From Antedon bifida (Eukaryota > Echinodermata > Crinoidea > Comatulida > Antedonidae): a stretch of 64,000 bases of DNA. The position numbers were made by a program, and so were the translations under genes. The stretch spans positions 13,092,917-13,156,916 of the forward strand of contig OY727101.1 of the NCBI GenBank assembly GCA_963402885.1, given 5' to 3'. Positions 1 to 11,975 of this stretch are shown piece by piece. How positions within the stretch are numbered: the first letter of the stretch is position 1; every line of letters begins with the position of its first letter. The notes beneath the pieces are model-generated. The model was not told where the DNA came from. It saw only the letters and a program-made list of their open reading frames with translations, and made no database searches.

Positions 1-454
1 GATCGATCGGAAAAGTTACTTAAGTGAGATTCGAATCCAAACGCAGGAAATGCTTACAGTTATGCCGTACCACGTTTAGCATGTGAACATGTTTACATAG
101 GAGACAAGGATATGATTGAAAAGATCATGAAAATATCACTTTACCATACTGACATATGGCTCCACATTAGACTCGGATTTCTAGGGATTCTTGCGATCAA
201 TTATGTAATGTTGGCCTCCTACACGTTAAGAACAACTATTTTGAATGCCTACTACGATGCTGTGGTGTTGTAGTACCACTCCTTAAGATTTTAGTTTGCA
301 GTTTTTCTCGAATTTTTATTAATTCTTATTCATAAACTAACTAATTAACTGAATAATCTTGACTATAATCGAAAACAGAACAATTAGAAACAATACAGTC
401 TTGGAGTGGACGGAACTCTTCTCGACCACCGATTTCAAGTGTTTATTCACACAT
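1..454. other. intergenic, nothing recognised
   Basis: AT-rich sequence with no supported gene. A frame that opens at 359 runs into the GGGACAC-type repeat that follows and looks like no protein family. A TTCGAATCC string near 33 resembles a tRNA T-arm, but no acceptor or anticodon arm can be built around it. Confidence 0.5.
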
Positions 455-545
455 AGTAAAACCCCTCCTTACGGGGACATTTATGTGAAACGAACTACGG
501 CCTACCTCTATTGTATACCTACACCCCTCTTAAGGGGACACTTGA
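455..545. repeat. GGGACAC-family dispersed repeat copy
   Basis: Contains ACCCCTCCTTACGGGGACA and CCCCTCTTAAGGGGACAC, the signature of a family seen again near 9.9, 11.6, 14.1, 16.1, 32.9 and 62.5 kb. Looks like a decayed non-autonomous element with no coding capacity of its own. Confidence 0.5.
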
Positions 546-1544
546 TTGAATTCCTTAATATTGGTTATACTGTAGTCAAAAACAATAAACCAACAATCGG
601 GTTTCTTGTGATTTCTTTATTTGTGGGATTATCCTCCAGGAAAGCTGTTGGGATAAGTTCTTTGGATTACATTTCCATCTACCCACTTTCTTCTCATCCT
701 ATGTCCTTGGCACAAATAAGGATAGATTAGAAGAATCTAGTTTCCGTTTCTCCAAACTTTTTTTTAGGAAATTCCATATAACAAATTGGTTCCATGATCC
801 GCTTTGGTTCGATCAGCGTCTTTCCCTTAACTGATTATAACTGTTGATTTTGAAAGCAAATGATATGATTTTATAATTCGTACCTTTGGTAAACATTTCG
901 TAATTTAGAGAGAATTTAGAATTGTGTTATAATGTACAATGTTGTTTATAATATCTTGGAAGATTTAAAAAAAGAAAAGAAAAAAAAAGTACAATTTTTT
1001 TACTTTTTTCTGATAAATCAAATTACATACAAAATCTTAGGGGAAAAATCACTGCCGGGAACTCCCTTTTTATGAAACGCCACTTGATAAAGAAACATTA
1101 GTTTTAGTAGTAGGTGCTCCAGTGAAGTCTTTTACAAGTGTTTGTATTATGCTTCAACAGGCGTTTATCGTGTAGCTTAAGGGCACTCCATACATTAGAG
1201 CCAAGTCGATCATAAACCGTATTGGGCTTGCAGATCGATGCACAATAATTATTATAACTAAGTAATGAATAATGAAGATTGTCCATTTTACTCTAACCTA
1301 CATTATGACTATGTTTAATCAAATGCGACTGAAATATAATATTACTTTTAATCAAACAAATGAATTAATACTGCAGGTACACATTATTCTACTACTCGGT
1401 ATACTGTACTTAATATTTATATGACATAGAAAAGAAACATTTCCTAAACGAGGTAATTAGAAGAATTTCAGACTAAATATTCTTGTATTGCTGTGATATA
1501 CTGTTTTAAAACATGGTAAATGAAGATTAATAAAATCAGACTTT
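546..1544. other. intergenic, AT-rich
   Basis: No exon, RNA gene or clear repeat is visible. An A/T homopolymer-rich patch lies near 965-1010. The short minus-strand frame at 1104-1286 has no recognisable motif. Confidence 0.5.
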
Positions 1545-1850
1545 GAATAGGCCATTTTGTAGTTTTAACAAACTTAATCACTTCCGTAAAAAAAATCCCT
1601 GAAAAAATCATTTTTTCACTAATAAAATAACAAAAGAAACGGTTAAATTTAACAAAAAAACACCCATTGGCTGCCAGCCAATTTGACTATTTTTTGCTTT
1701 AAAATACAGCTTTTTTAGGTAAAATATTTTTTTTCCGATCCAATTTTTTGTAAAAGTGAATAGAACTATTATGTGACATTAAAATGGCATATTCAACAAA
1801 AAAATATTTAAAAAAATTTTTTTTCAGGGGACAATACATCTTTTAACAAT
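1545..1850 (+). repeat. dispersed repeat, copy 1 of 2 (other copy near 37.5 kb)
   Basis: Same order of blocks as 37,515-37,800: GCCATTTTGTAGTTTTAA, a poly-A patch, a TTTTTTGCT block, TTTTTTCCGATCCA, ATATGTGA-like then ATTAAAATGGCATAT, and a closing TTTTTCAGGGGA with ACATCTTT. The copies are clearly diverged. No coding frame; likely an old non-autonomous transposon. Confidence 0.55.
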
Positions 1851-2888
1851 GTTCTGAGATTGTGTTATAAGATCAAATTAATTTAAAAATTCCATTATAA
1901 GTTTAATTGTTCACTCATTGTCCATAGAAAATCATTATTTGGTAATTATGACTTCCCTTGTACTATATAAAATTATTGCGTTTTTGGTTTATGTTTCTCT
2001 ATGTTTGTTTTCTTTTATGGTATCGAAATAAGTCAAATATAATGTACATTTTGAATTCGCTGCTTTTGTTGCTTCGATTGTAATTTTTATTTATTTCCCA
2101 TATATATATATATATCTTTGGCTTATTTTGGAATAAATTGAATTGTAAAAAATCTTAATGAATATTAGCAATACAACATTGCTCTTGATAAATACTGTGA
2201 TTTCTTAGAGCTGTGCCGTCGAAGTACGTTTATTACAATTTACTGCTATAGATCTCTCCATAATCTCGAATTAACGACCATTAGAAACCTTGTTGAACAA
2301 TACATATCTTAAATCGTCAACACGATCTCATTTAAATCAAATTTATAACTTATGATTGATATAGAATAAAGAAGACCGATTAAGTATTCTCCTTCTAAAA
2401 AGGTTAAGACAGAAAACATTAATATGTTGCCGATCGTGTTTTGAATAAGCGAATCATAGAAAGTAACGATGAATTTTAAATGTGTGTTGCTAAATAATTC
2501 TAGGTCAATTAAACAAGCTTTTTTCGAAGAAATTAACAAATGTTTTAAAAATTGGTTTTGAATTTCGTTTAAAAAACTTTATTAAAGGTATTAAAATAAG
2601 ACGATTTACCTTTTCCTTTTAATTGTATATTGTCCTTGTCAAAAATAAAGCATTAAATTATTCTTTTAATGAGAATCGCTAGGTCTTGGCTCTTCTTTAT
2701 TTTTCCTTTATCTGCAAACCTTTCATATCTACTCTCTCTCTGCAAAAAAAAATACACTACTATACTTCTTTTTCCTTATTTTCTTACTGCTGTTGATGTT
2801 TCTTATTCATTTCCTCTTATTCTTGTCTTTTCCTCTCATCCTTTTCGCCTCCATATAACTTATTGTCTTTCCTCCCATTTCCCTTTTT
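1851..2888. other. intergenic with short AT microsatellite
   Basis: An (AT)n tract lies near 2100-2116. A pyrimidine-rich stretch (about 2660-2880, CT/TTCC-rich) gives chance open frames on the plus strand that lack protein-like composition. No gene seen. Confidence 0.5.
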
Positions 2889-2977
2889 AGTCGCGTGGAC
2901 GCGACTCTATAGTTCACTATGTCGGTCGGTCGGTCTGTCTGTCAGTCCGGTATCACTATGCGTTTTAGCACGCGACT
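2889..2977. mobile_element. AGTCGCGTG terminal-inverted-repeat mini-element, copy 1
   Basis: Starts AGTCGCGTG and ends CACGCGACT, its inverted complement. Inside are ACGCGACTCTATAG, then CACTATG followed by a (GGTC/GTCT)n run. Two more copies with the same ends, landmark and tetranucleotide core lie at 19,551-19,634 and 62,113-62,225. The size of 89 bp and lack of coding capacity fit a MITE-like element. Confidence 0.6.
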
Positions 2978-4540
2978 TATGGCTGTTGGCCTTGTTCTTC
3001 TTTTGTTTCCTATTTCTACGCTTTTTGTCATTTTTTCCACATTCCATCTTCTTGTTATTCTCCAGTACTTAGACCTAATATTATTTTCTCCATTGTCTTT
3101 ATTCTCTTTGACAATTATGGCAAGTCAGCCATTGTTCTTTATTCTTTATCTTAATTAACTTAATCAAATAGTTGTTATATGGTCCAGACCATTTTAAAAA
3201 TCATATTTCTGTTCTTTTTCTCTTTTGTAATATTTTAACTTATTAAATGCATAGACAATGTTTACAAAAAATCATTAATTTTTTTTTAAACCATCATCAC
3301 AATCATTGGAAGGCCCTTGATCTCTTCTGACCCAATTAGTGATGTCTAACTTTTATTATTAAGTCAATCATTTCAAATGCCAACCCTCTCCTTTCCCGAA
3401 TGTGCCAACGCCTTCTTGGAACAGCGTTTAATCGATCCCTCTGAACAGTTACTATAGCCTATAAAAAGTCTGGTAACTTTTTCGTTATGATAAATGATAG
3501 TTTTACCATTCCACTTATAAAAGTCACTCGAATTGCGTTTACTTTCACGCAAACGCGTCAACCCCAGTACTTTTTAATATCGTTTGCGTTTCATATCAAT
3601 GCAAATGAGTCACTCTTGTACTACTGGCACTAGTCGTAGGCTCTGCTTGATGCAGTAGGTGCAGACAACAGACATCTATCAATTTTCAACACTGATCGTT
3701 CGATTGACTGTGTGAATCATTATCACTAGGCCTACTGATAATTTCCGTTGATACCAATCACGAAGAAGATTGACACATGTCAACATTATTGATGATTTGT
3801 GTGACCCGGATTATAAAAAGAGACATTATGATTGCATACTTCGATCTGTCAACAATATGTCGTGGTCTATGATGGAGTGAGATTAAATTTTAGTTTTAGA
3901 GTTCTGTTAGACCTGATGACATTTTTAGAATGTACGATAGAAAGAAAGAATTAAATGAATGAAATTAAATATTATACAAATAATAAATGTTTATGGGATT
4001 AATATTGAGGCAAATATTTTACAACATTCTCAGCATTCAACGAATACAAAATATTAACTATTTGGTTTTTTTTAACAGAACAGTTCTTATATTTTATTAA
4101 ATTAATCTGGAACTTCCACCTTGAATCAATTTCAAAGGTTAGGTGACAGGCTAGGCCAATCAAAAGAGCACCGTTATGATATTTACCGCGGAGTAGAACA
4201 GGCCATACACTACCGATTGGTTTTCGAACGCAAAGCCTCGCATTGCACAGCATTCCAAAAAAACCCCCAAACCATTAACGAGCAATAAAACTAAATACTT
4301 TACGATGACGTCATGTTGTCGAACGAGGAGTCGCTTATCTTGAACGATAATCCAATATTTCGATAACTCCTTTATTAAATACATTACTTAATGTGATTCA
4401 TATCTTTCTTAAACTGATTTTCTGTAGACCTAAACAGCAATTAATTTAATAATAGCGATCATCCGTGTATAAGAGTCCACATCAACAATTGCTCTTATGT
4501 CGCGTGCGGGGGTGAAGTGTTTGCAGATCGAAAGATCACT
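2978..4540. other. intergenic, no gene seen
   Basis: Mixed AT-rich sequence. The short minus-strand frames at 3373-3561 and 3999-4384 show no domain and no flanking splice sites I would trust. Confidence 0.45.
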
Positions 4541-4815
4541 AGGCCTAGGTAAACTAACCAATACAGGCGAGATATAGCTAAGAGGCCTAGGTAAACTAAC
4601 CAATGTACTATACAGTCGAGATATAGCTAAGAGGCCTAGGTAAACTAACCAATGTACAGGCGAGATATAGCTAAGAGGCCGAGGTAAACTAACCAATGTA
4701 CAGGCGAGATATAGCTAAGAGTAGGTAAACTAACCAATGTACAGGCGAGATATAGCCAAGAGGCCTGGTAAACTAACCAATGTAAAGGCGAGATATAGCT
4801 AAGAGGCCTGGTAAA
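4541..4815. repeat. tandem repeat, unit about 40-49 bp, about 7 copies
   Basis: Each unit reads roughly GGCCTAGGTAAACTAACCAA, then TGTACAGGCGAGATATAGCT, then AAGA. Units differ by small indels and substitutions. An open frame on the minus strand across it (4430-4696) is only the repeat translated. Confidence 0.85.
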
Positions 4816-7800
4816 CTATAGCCAAAATACGTAAAAAAAAATGATGAAGTTAATACTGTAGTATAAAATATATAAAATAATAACAATCATTTAAAATAAT
4901 ACAACAGAGTTAAAAGAATACTCTGAATTTGCAATGATTTAACCGTGTTGATTGTAAAGCCTGATTAGAAATTAAAAGGAATACAAGAATTAAGGAACCG
5001 TTTTGTTCTACATCGAGCAAACCTCAAACGTCTTCCATCTTAACCCTGGAGTGGATGAGCCTTGTCTTCCATTGCTAATAACTTTATCAAAAACATCATC
5101 AAACAAAATGGTCTGATTCATCATGAAAACATTTTGTTTTTTTAAACTGTATTAAAAGTTTGTTTTTAAGTTATAATTCAATTACTAAAACTTTCATTTG
5201 TTCTTATTTATCTATAGTATTTACAGAATTTCCAATAAATGAAAGGCGTTGTCATGTATAGACGCATCCACATTTATAGAATTCACGGAATACTCGCTAT
5301 CTCGAGGTATACACGATGGATATGAAAATACCCGGCTTTCGTTCGAAATCCGCCAGAGATTTGGGGCTTTAGGATCGGGTAATCCGGGGTAGCTAGTGTT
5401 GATGGACGTGTTAAGTGCGGTATTCCGGTGACTTTGACCAGTGTAAGGCTACCCAGACCACAAGAAGTGTTCAACCCAACTTTTAAACCGTACTGATTTT
5501 GTGGTGTAGGCATACGTAGGCCTATACATATACATACTTTGGAAATATGTCAATTAATAACTCAAAGCTCGTCGAGAAAACCTTTGTCACCAATTTGAAA
5601 AATAAACTGTTCCGGCATTGGTTACCTAAGTAGATAAGACAAGTGTAATAATAGAAAACTGCGTAATGCTAAAGCACGTACAAAATGTTTGCACACCGTC
5701 CTATAACATATACGATTAGGCTAAGTTGAATAACCAACTTAAATAATGCTATAAGTAATTAAATAATGTTTTTTTTTGGTGAAATTTTAATAGCTGATTG
5801 TACTCAATAGGGTGTCTGTATAAAGAAAATCACGACTTTGCCCATTGTTAACAATAGTAATATTATTTACTCGGCATATTAATCACAATCCCTCCGGGAG
5901 CAATTACTAGGCACATAGGCCTGAACAGATTTAGGCCTAGCTTCTCTTGCTCAAATAAGAAGAATTGATGAGTCCCTATAACGCTATATCTTTGAGCCAC
6001 AAGCTTAATTGAATGAATATACCTTCAATAATTGAATAATAAACATCAATTTACTACACATTAAAAAAATGGACGATGAATAACATATAATCTTTAATTA
6101 ACCAAATACAGGAATTCAACTGGGATCACATTTACATTAAATAAAACTTACGACAAACTACCTATATTACGGTGATGATAGGGGTTTTAGCTATTGTAAT
6201 AGGTGATTATGCTATTGTAAAAGAATTAGAACGAGTGATGGGCGCGATCTTGAAGATTAACCAATCAACTCGTTCTAGAATTTCTTTATTTTGTAGTCCT
6301 TTAATTTGATACCAAGATCACGTAAAAAGCAAATCGGATCCTTTGAACCTTAAGTTACTGTTGAGAATAAGATTAACTGCAGCCGCCGAAAGTCAATAGT
6401 AGAATCAAACAGGTGTCGGATTGTAAAAGACAAATATGGTTAAACCTCGAAATCTTTTGAGAAGTTGAAGATGGTAATTGAAGTGAAGCTTTTGTAACAA
6501 TCAAAAGAAAAACACAATCATTTCTTAACAAACTCAATTCTTGAGAGCAGAAGAAAACCATGTGTTAACAAACAGCCAATCATAAGCCCAGAAGAATAAA
6601 AACAATCATGTGTTGACAAATAGCCAATCAATAACGTTCAACTGACGATTAAGCAGAACAATCAAAATAATAAGACATTGCACATTTCTACAGTTTTCAA
6701 TTAAGAAATTTATTGTTCAAAAGTGACACTTTGTGTTGGTAATTTACGATGTCAATAAAATACCGTTTTAGGCCTGCACCCATTTCTAATTTTTCCATAG
6801 GCCTACAACAACGCAGACCTTTGGTTAACTCCAATATTTACTTCTCAAACTACAAATTTACATTTCTATATACAGATAGCTTAATGCCAACACGTATACC
6901 TGGACTTCGGTTTCAATATGTACAATAATGTATTACTGTAATCTTTATTTTCAGAATAATTTCTTGTCATTATTTCATAAGAAATAGGCTATATTTGAAA
7001 TATATGTCTTTAAATTATAGTTTAAATCCAAAATAAAGTAAACAATTCTCCTTAAAATCATAATTTTAAAGTACTGTAGGGCCTATAGGAACTCATTAAT
7101 TAAACAATTATTGATTGATAAAATATTTAACGTTTAAAATTGTGAAAATAAGTAGTTTTGGCCAAATAAAAATAAAACAGCAATAAGGCTTTGTAATAGA
7201 AACCACAGCCTGAATATGTTATTTGTAAAATGTATATGTCTATTTTATTTTTGATTAATTCATATATTTAGTAGGCCTATATGTCTATATAATTTCTTAA
7301 TATAGTTTTATACACCATTGCCTACCAGAATAAGTCTATAGTATCTGACGGTTGAATATTTAAAACAACCACAATTATTCAGATGAATAATCAATTGAAA
7401 GCGATTCAGCAAGGTGTGAGAATATATAGATCTACAATAAATAAGTTGTTCTTTATCTTGTATTAGGATTACGTAAGAAGTTTGTTTTTCGACTTATTTT
7501 AATTGTTATGATATAACATTGTGCAATAAAGCTCTTATTAAGTTTGACCAATCAAAAGCGACGTACCATCCAATAGTCAAATTACTTTTATTAGTAGGAA
7601 CCAGGCATAAGTGTTTGTTAAGTTTAAGTATTAAATGTATTCATTATAATTATAGGAATAATGGATCATACACTAAAATACGAATAATAATAACACTACT
7701 TGAATAATAGTGCTTATCAATTTTGTCACTAAAATAGCAACAGCAGTCAATACTAGACAACCTGAATTTGTTATTACCCGGTAATCCTTTTACATTCAAG

Positions 7801-8378
7801 TCATTTGATAATGATATCTGCTGTTTGAATTCAGAATCGTTATATTGCAATGCTTGAAATTAGTATAGTATGAGTTATAAGTAACTTTATCAATATAATA
7901 CAGATTGTTATTAATATTCTTTATTCATAACATAACAAGTGGCATCATGCATTTAAAAAAATGCACCAAAAAAGTTGCCAATTATTAAGTTCTCCGTATC
8001 ATATAATCTTATTAAACGTTTCATTGCAAAACATTATCAATTCGATTTTCCAATTAACGAATTAATTATAATAACCATTTTAAAATAGAATTGTGAGTAA
8101 TGAACACCATAATTACGTCATCATCATTTTAGTAATACGTAGAATAAATCGGCCAAGGTTACTGACATTTTGTTACAAATAAAGACATGAAAACGTATAG
8201 AGAAATATTTATATGGGTCCCGTGTTGAGAAAATGTTTTTCAGTTTATAGTCAGTTTCTGTATGAAAATCAAAATTGATGTTTACCAAAATTCCTTTGTA
8301 GATTTACAAAGACGAATAAAGATTCTTTCTGTGTTTGAATACTTGTAATTCTACTTTTCCCTGATAGGAATCTCTCAC
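4816..8378. other. intergenic, no gene seen
   Basis: Long AT-rich stretch with many TAGGCCTA octamers (for example near 5518, 5932, 6770, 7274). A less AT-rich island at about 5280-5520 holds a 76-codon minus-strand frame with no recognisable motif; I could not identify it. No RNA gene or clear transposon was seen. Confidence 0.4.
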
Positions 8379-8573
8379 CCGATTCTCAGTGCTGTATCTC
8401 CACATACTATCTATTTCCGAGGTATCATAGGAATATTTGGCAATACAGCATTACATGTGCTGCCTGTATCATGTAAGGTTAGGTTACTATTAGATACATG
8501 TGAGACACATGTGATGTTGTATTACCAATTATTCCTATGATACTTCGGAAATAGAAACAGTACCGAGAATCGG
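8379..8573. mobile_element. foldback (long inverted repeat) MITE-like element
   Basis: The left arm, from CCGATTCTCAGT through CTATTTCCGAGGTATCATAG to TTACATGTG, pairs with the right arm 8505-8573, whose complement runs CCGATTCTCGGTACTG, CTATTTCCGAAGTATCATAG, then ACATCACATGTG. Arms are about 75 bp and mostly identical, around a loop of roughly 40 bp. Could form a strong RNA hairpin if transcribed. No coding capacity. Confidence 0.7.
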
Positions 8574-9095
8574 CTGTAATTTCTGCTGTATTTAATTTAA
8601 TGAAAATGTTCAATTTCATAATATCATTTCACATTTATATAGGATACAATAAATAACATGCCATAAAAACCATTTTTTGTTACTAAAGTTTTAAAAAACA
8701 AACTGAATATGAAGTACAGATAATGAAATGTTTGTTTAATATTGCTGTTTTTGATTTACTACTATACTACGGTACTGATTTGCACTGTCACTCTATAAAT
8801 TCGAAAAACATTGATATTTCAAAAACATAATTTGAATGACGTAATCAAAATCGTAAATGATTAAAACTCCCATCATAGACTTCAAGTTCTGTTATTTTTG
8901 TTACTTTTTTCGTTCGATTTCTTAAAATTTCGAAATGCTTAATTCAAATGTTCATATCATTGAATTAAGTTTTTTTCAGGCAGAGTGACATCCCATTATT
9001 CGAATCGAAAATACAGGTATATTATTTTCATTACCAAAAATGGTATGCAATCATTGTTCAGGTTATAGCATCTCAATTGTACTGCTGTTTTTGTT
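8574..9095. other. downstream flank of the Nkx2.2 gene
   Basis: AT-rich with no features seen. It lies beyond the likely polyadenylation signal of the minus-strand homeobox gene. Confidence 0.5.
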
Positions 9096-9101
9096 TTTAT
9101 T
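9096..9101 (-). terminator. candidate polyadenylation signal AATAAA of the Nkx2.2 gene
   Basis: AATAAA on the minus strand, about 97 bases beyond the TGA stop at 9200-9198. The position and exact hexamer suit a short 3' UTR, but other AT-rich hexamers lie nearby. Confidence 0.45.
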
Positions 9102-9197
9102 ATTAAATATTATTATTATATTCTTCTTTTTGATCACAATATTAATGGTTCATGAATGATAACAGTTTGAGGTGCCAGTGTCTATGCTTATAATATT

Positions 9198-9835
9198 TCA
9201 CCATGGCCAGTGCTGTGCGTTGGCAGACGCAAATGAACACGCACTATTAAACGAACCATTGAACGAGTTCGGATTACTGAAGTTTGTCGTATTAAAGTTG
9301 CTGGCGAAAGACGTGTAAGGTGTGGAATAAGCCGGGTAGTGCTGGATATGAGACAGTGGAGGTGGCGGTGCTGATACCGCAGAATGCATGTCCTGGGCCT
9401 TTAGTTGGCAACTACTCATACCACCTAGGCCGGCACTTGTACATGGTTTACCATCCCGAACCAGAACAGGTACGGCGACTCGGCGTGGTGAGGGTAACGG
9501 GTTCATATCTAGCCCTTTCTCTTGTCGTGATCGTTTCAACTTGTAACGATGATTCTGAAACCAGATCTTCACTTGGGTTGGGGTTAATCGAATGATACTG
9601 GCTAAGTGCTCTCGTTCCGGTGCCGATAAATATCGTTGCTGACGGAATCGCCTTTCGAGTTCGTAAGTCTGAGCTTTTGAGAAAAGTACTCGTCGTTTCC
9701 TTTTCTTTTGTGATTCACCGGTTTGGTTCGAATCCGCTGTGGTATCATTTTGAGACGGTGACGAGCAGTTATCGCTACAATCCGACTCGGCGTCTGATGT
9801 TTCGATTTGTGTTGTAGAATTTGTTTGTGCAATTG
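9198..9835 (-). CDS. nkx2.2: Nkx2.2 homeodomain transcription factor, exon 3 (homeodomain and C-terminus)
   Basis: Last coding exon of an NK2-class nuclear DNA-binding regulator. The acceptor TTCTAG lies at 9840-9836, and the incoming phase fits a 1-nt carry-over from the previous exon. In the 319-residue model the homeodomain spans about 152-211, beginning [20 protein letters not shown] and ending in helix 3 with [12 protein letters not shown]; Tyr54 of the homeodomain is the NK2-class hallmark. An acidic, serine-rich linker precedes it. The NK2-specific domain [18 protein letters not shown] follows, and the protein ends QHWPW, close to the vertebrate Nkx2.2 end. The phrase [16 protein letters not shown] and the full NK2-SD place it with Nkx2.2 rather than Nkx2.1. 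In the family this factor patterns ventral neural and endodermal tissue; its role here is inferred only. Reading frame is intact. Confidence 0.96.
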
Positions 9836-9904
9836 CTAGAATAAAACAAACGAATATAATTTAGGCATAATAATAATCCTCACTGAAAAAAGAATTTTTA
9901 TTTT

Positions 9905-10030
9905 AAACTGTAAGGACCTCTATTAAGTGGGTAAATTGTCCCCTTAGTAATAAGAGGTCCCGCAGTATTCAAACATATTTTCACGGGAAAGTGTCCCCTA
10001 AATAGAGGTGTTTCAAAAGAGGGGTTATAT
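9905..10030. repeat. GGGACAC-family dispersed repeat copy
   Basis: Contains GGACCTCTATTAAG, GTCCCCTTAGTAATAAGAGG, then GGGAAAGTGTCCCCTAAATA with GAGG. Opposed AGAGGTCC and GGACCTCT give it a partial inverted-repeat character. Lies inside the Nkx2.2 intron. Confidence 0.55.
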
Positions 10031-10499
10031 GGTAGTCAATGAACTGTTGCTGTGACTTTCAATATTAATTTGAAATAGTAAATACAGTTCATAAAAAGGA
10101 TTTGAAAAAAAAGCGTTTAAGGTTGACCTTCACAAAAAAATATTAAAAATGAAACATAGGCCTAGTTTATAAAACAATATTAAGCCGATATTCGACATTA
10201 CACTCCTCGTTTCGAAACCAACAGTAGGCCCTAAAGTTCATTTAACTCCTGTGGGCCTAACGTTCTACATAACATTATGGGGTTACTAACCCCATGTACC
10301 TCATATAACCTTTAAATCAGAATTAGCAATACGTCAGTATTTGGTACTAATATTGGAACTACAGTATATAAAATGATACAAATAAGCCGTTTACAAAGTT
10401 TTGATATAATTGAACTGGTCGACTTTTTCTGTAAAACTTATATACGTCACATGCCTTATAACATTTTATTAGAATTACAGTACAGTGGAATTGTGTATG

Positions 10500-10875
10500 A
10501 AAATGTCATTTTAGTCGTAACACATATATCATATATTGCCTCTCGTTCTTTTCACGAGAAAGTGTCCATGTAAAAGTGTGTATCCTAAACAGAGCTACAT
10601 TCATACTTGGGGATGTCTCCAGAATAGAAGTTAGTTGTACTCTTAACACATATATCATACATTGCCTCTCGTTCTTTTCACGAGAAAGTGTCCATGTAAA
10701 AGTGTGTATCCTAAATAGAGCTACATTCATACTCAGTGGGGAAGTCTCCAGAATATAAGTTAGTTGTACTCTTAACATATATATCATACATTGCCTCTCG
10801 TTCTTTTCACCAGAAAGTGTCCATGTAAAAGTGTGTATCCTGAATAGAGCTACATTCAAACTTGGAGACGGTGCC
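10500..10875. repeat. tandem repeat, about 126-129 bp unit, nearly 3 copies
   Basis: GCCTCTCGTTCTTTTCAC recurs at about 10538, 10664 and 10793, each followed by GAGAAAGTGTCCATGTAAAA, TCCTAAA(C/T)AGAGCTACATTC and a linker. The AAAGTGTCC and CAGAGCTAC parts resemble the GGGACAC family, so this looks like a tandemly amplified member. Open frames on both strands (10506-10859 minus) simply translate the repeat. Confidence 0.85.
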
Positions 10876-11631
10876 GTGTTGTTAAATAATTGAAAATCAT
10901 ATAAAGAATTTAACGGCGCCGTCTTCCGTTCCGTGAAGTGTGAACATAGCTTTAGGGTGTCCCAAAGAAGGGGATTCTACTAAAATTTATTTCAATCATT
11001 TATGTACATTTTATATAGGCCTAAGAACCATGTTACTTTATTTGAAAACAATAGACAAGTATTCTGAAATGAAAGCGTCAAATACGCGATATTTTCGATC
11101 GATTTTCTTCAAGTTGTATATACACCTTGTCCACTCAAACATGAAGTTGTAATTAAAACGTATTGAACACGCTACGTTATCAAATTAGGATGTACTCAAA
11201 ATTAGAAAAACGTTTACTGTCAGTGATTCGTATTCTAATTAGCTAGAGTATTTTCCAATATTTTTTACTAATTCGATTTTGAATAAATAAACGTAGAAGA
11301 ATACTTCATTAGGTATCATAATACTGGTTATTAGTACTCTCGTTTTCTTATTGTTGTTATTCGAATCTGGGATTAGTCACAGATTACATAGTATTACGTT
11401 TTTCGAAGGCGTGTGCTTGTAGTAGTATAACCAATTTGTTCTTTTGTTGAGAGCAGTGGTGGTTCCCAGGAGGTGGGGGGAGCCATCCGGGGAGAGCTGT
11501 TTGATTTGCGACGACCTAAGACCCAAGGTATGAATAAGAGCATTAAAAGTGTCTATTTTGTATCTTTTCTTTGTTTTATCTGTTGTATCATAATTATCCA
11601 TTTTGTATATTATTATATTAAATTTCAGAAT

Positions 11632-11729
11632 ATAGTAGAACCTTTCCATTGGGACACTTTCATGAGTAACGAACGAACTTTTGGCACCCCTATTAAAGGT
11701 ACACTTTGTTTGGGCCAGAGGTTCTACTG
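11632..11729. mobile_element. GGGACAC-family element with AGTAGAACCT inverted termini
   Basis: Begins AGTAGAACCTTT and ends AGAGGTTCTACT, an inverted pair. It contains TTGGGACACTTTC and GGCACCCCTATTAAAGG. This copy shows the probable termini of the family best. Confidence 0.6.
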
Positions 11730-11839
11730 TGAACTAAATAAAATGTACCAGATTCAACATTGAATTCTTGTTTAGAAATTACATTATTATGGGATACCTT
11801 AGGGGCCCAACAACACTTAATACGTGTACCTCCTGACAA

Positions 11840-11975
11840 AAAAAAAGATGTGACCATTATATAGACACGATGATGTCATATCACTACCATATTTGGGCAC
11901 ATCACTACCATATTTGGGCACATCACTACCATATTTTGGCACATCACATTTGATAGTGTAGAGCTTAAACATACT
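11840..11975. mobile_element. MITE-like element (same family as 20,521) with internal 21-bp tandem repeats
   Basis: Shares GATGTGACCATTATATAGAC, ACGATGATGTCATATCACTA and the closing TTTGATAGTGTAGAGCTT with the element at 20,521-20,645. Here a CACTACCATATTTGGGCACAT unit is repeated about three times. The far end matching the AAGCTCT terminus of the other copy is not preserved. Confidence 0.6.

Noticed and set aside
359..730. 123-codon plus-strand frame
   Set aside because: Covers the GGGACAC repeat, has no domain and no splice context.
2669..3158. Overlapping plus-strand frames rich in F, L and S
   Set aside because: Produced by a pyrimidine-rich stretch in two frames at once; one runs through the GGTC mini-element.
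9320..9595. 91-codon plus-strand frame
   Set aside because: Antisense of the Nkx2.2 homeodomain exon.
10506..10859. 117-codon minus-strand frame with internal repeats
   Set aside because: Translation of the 126-bp tandem repeat; no known repeat-protein features.
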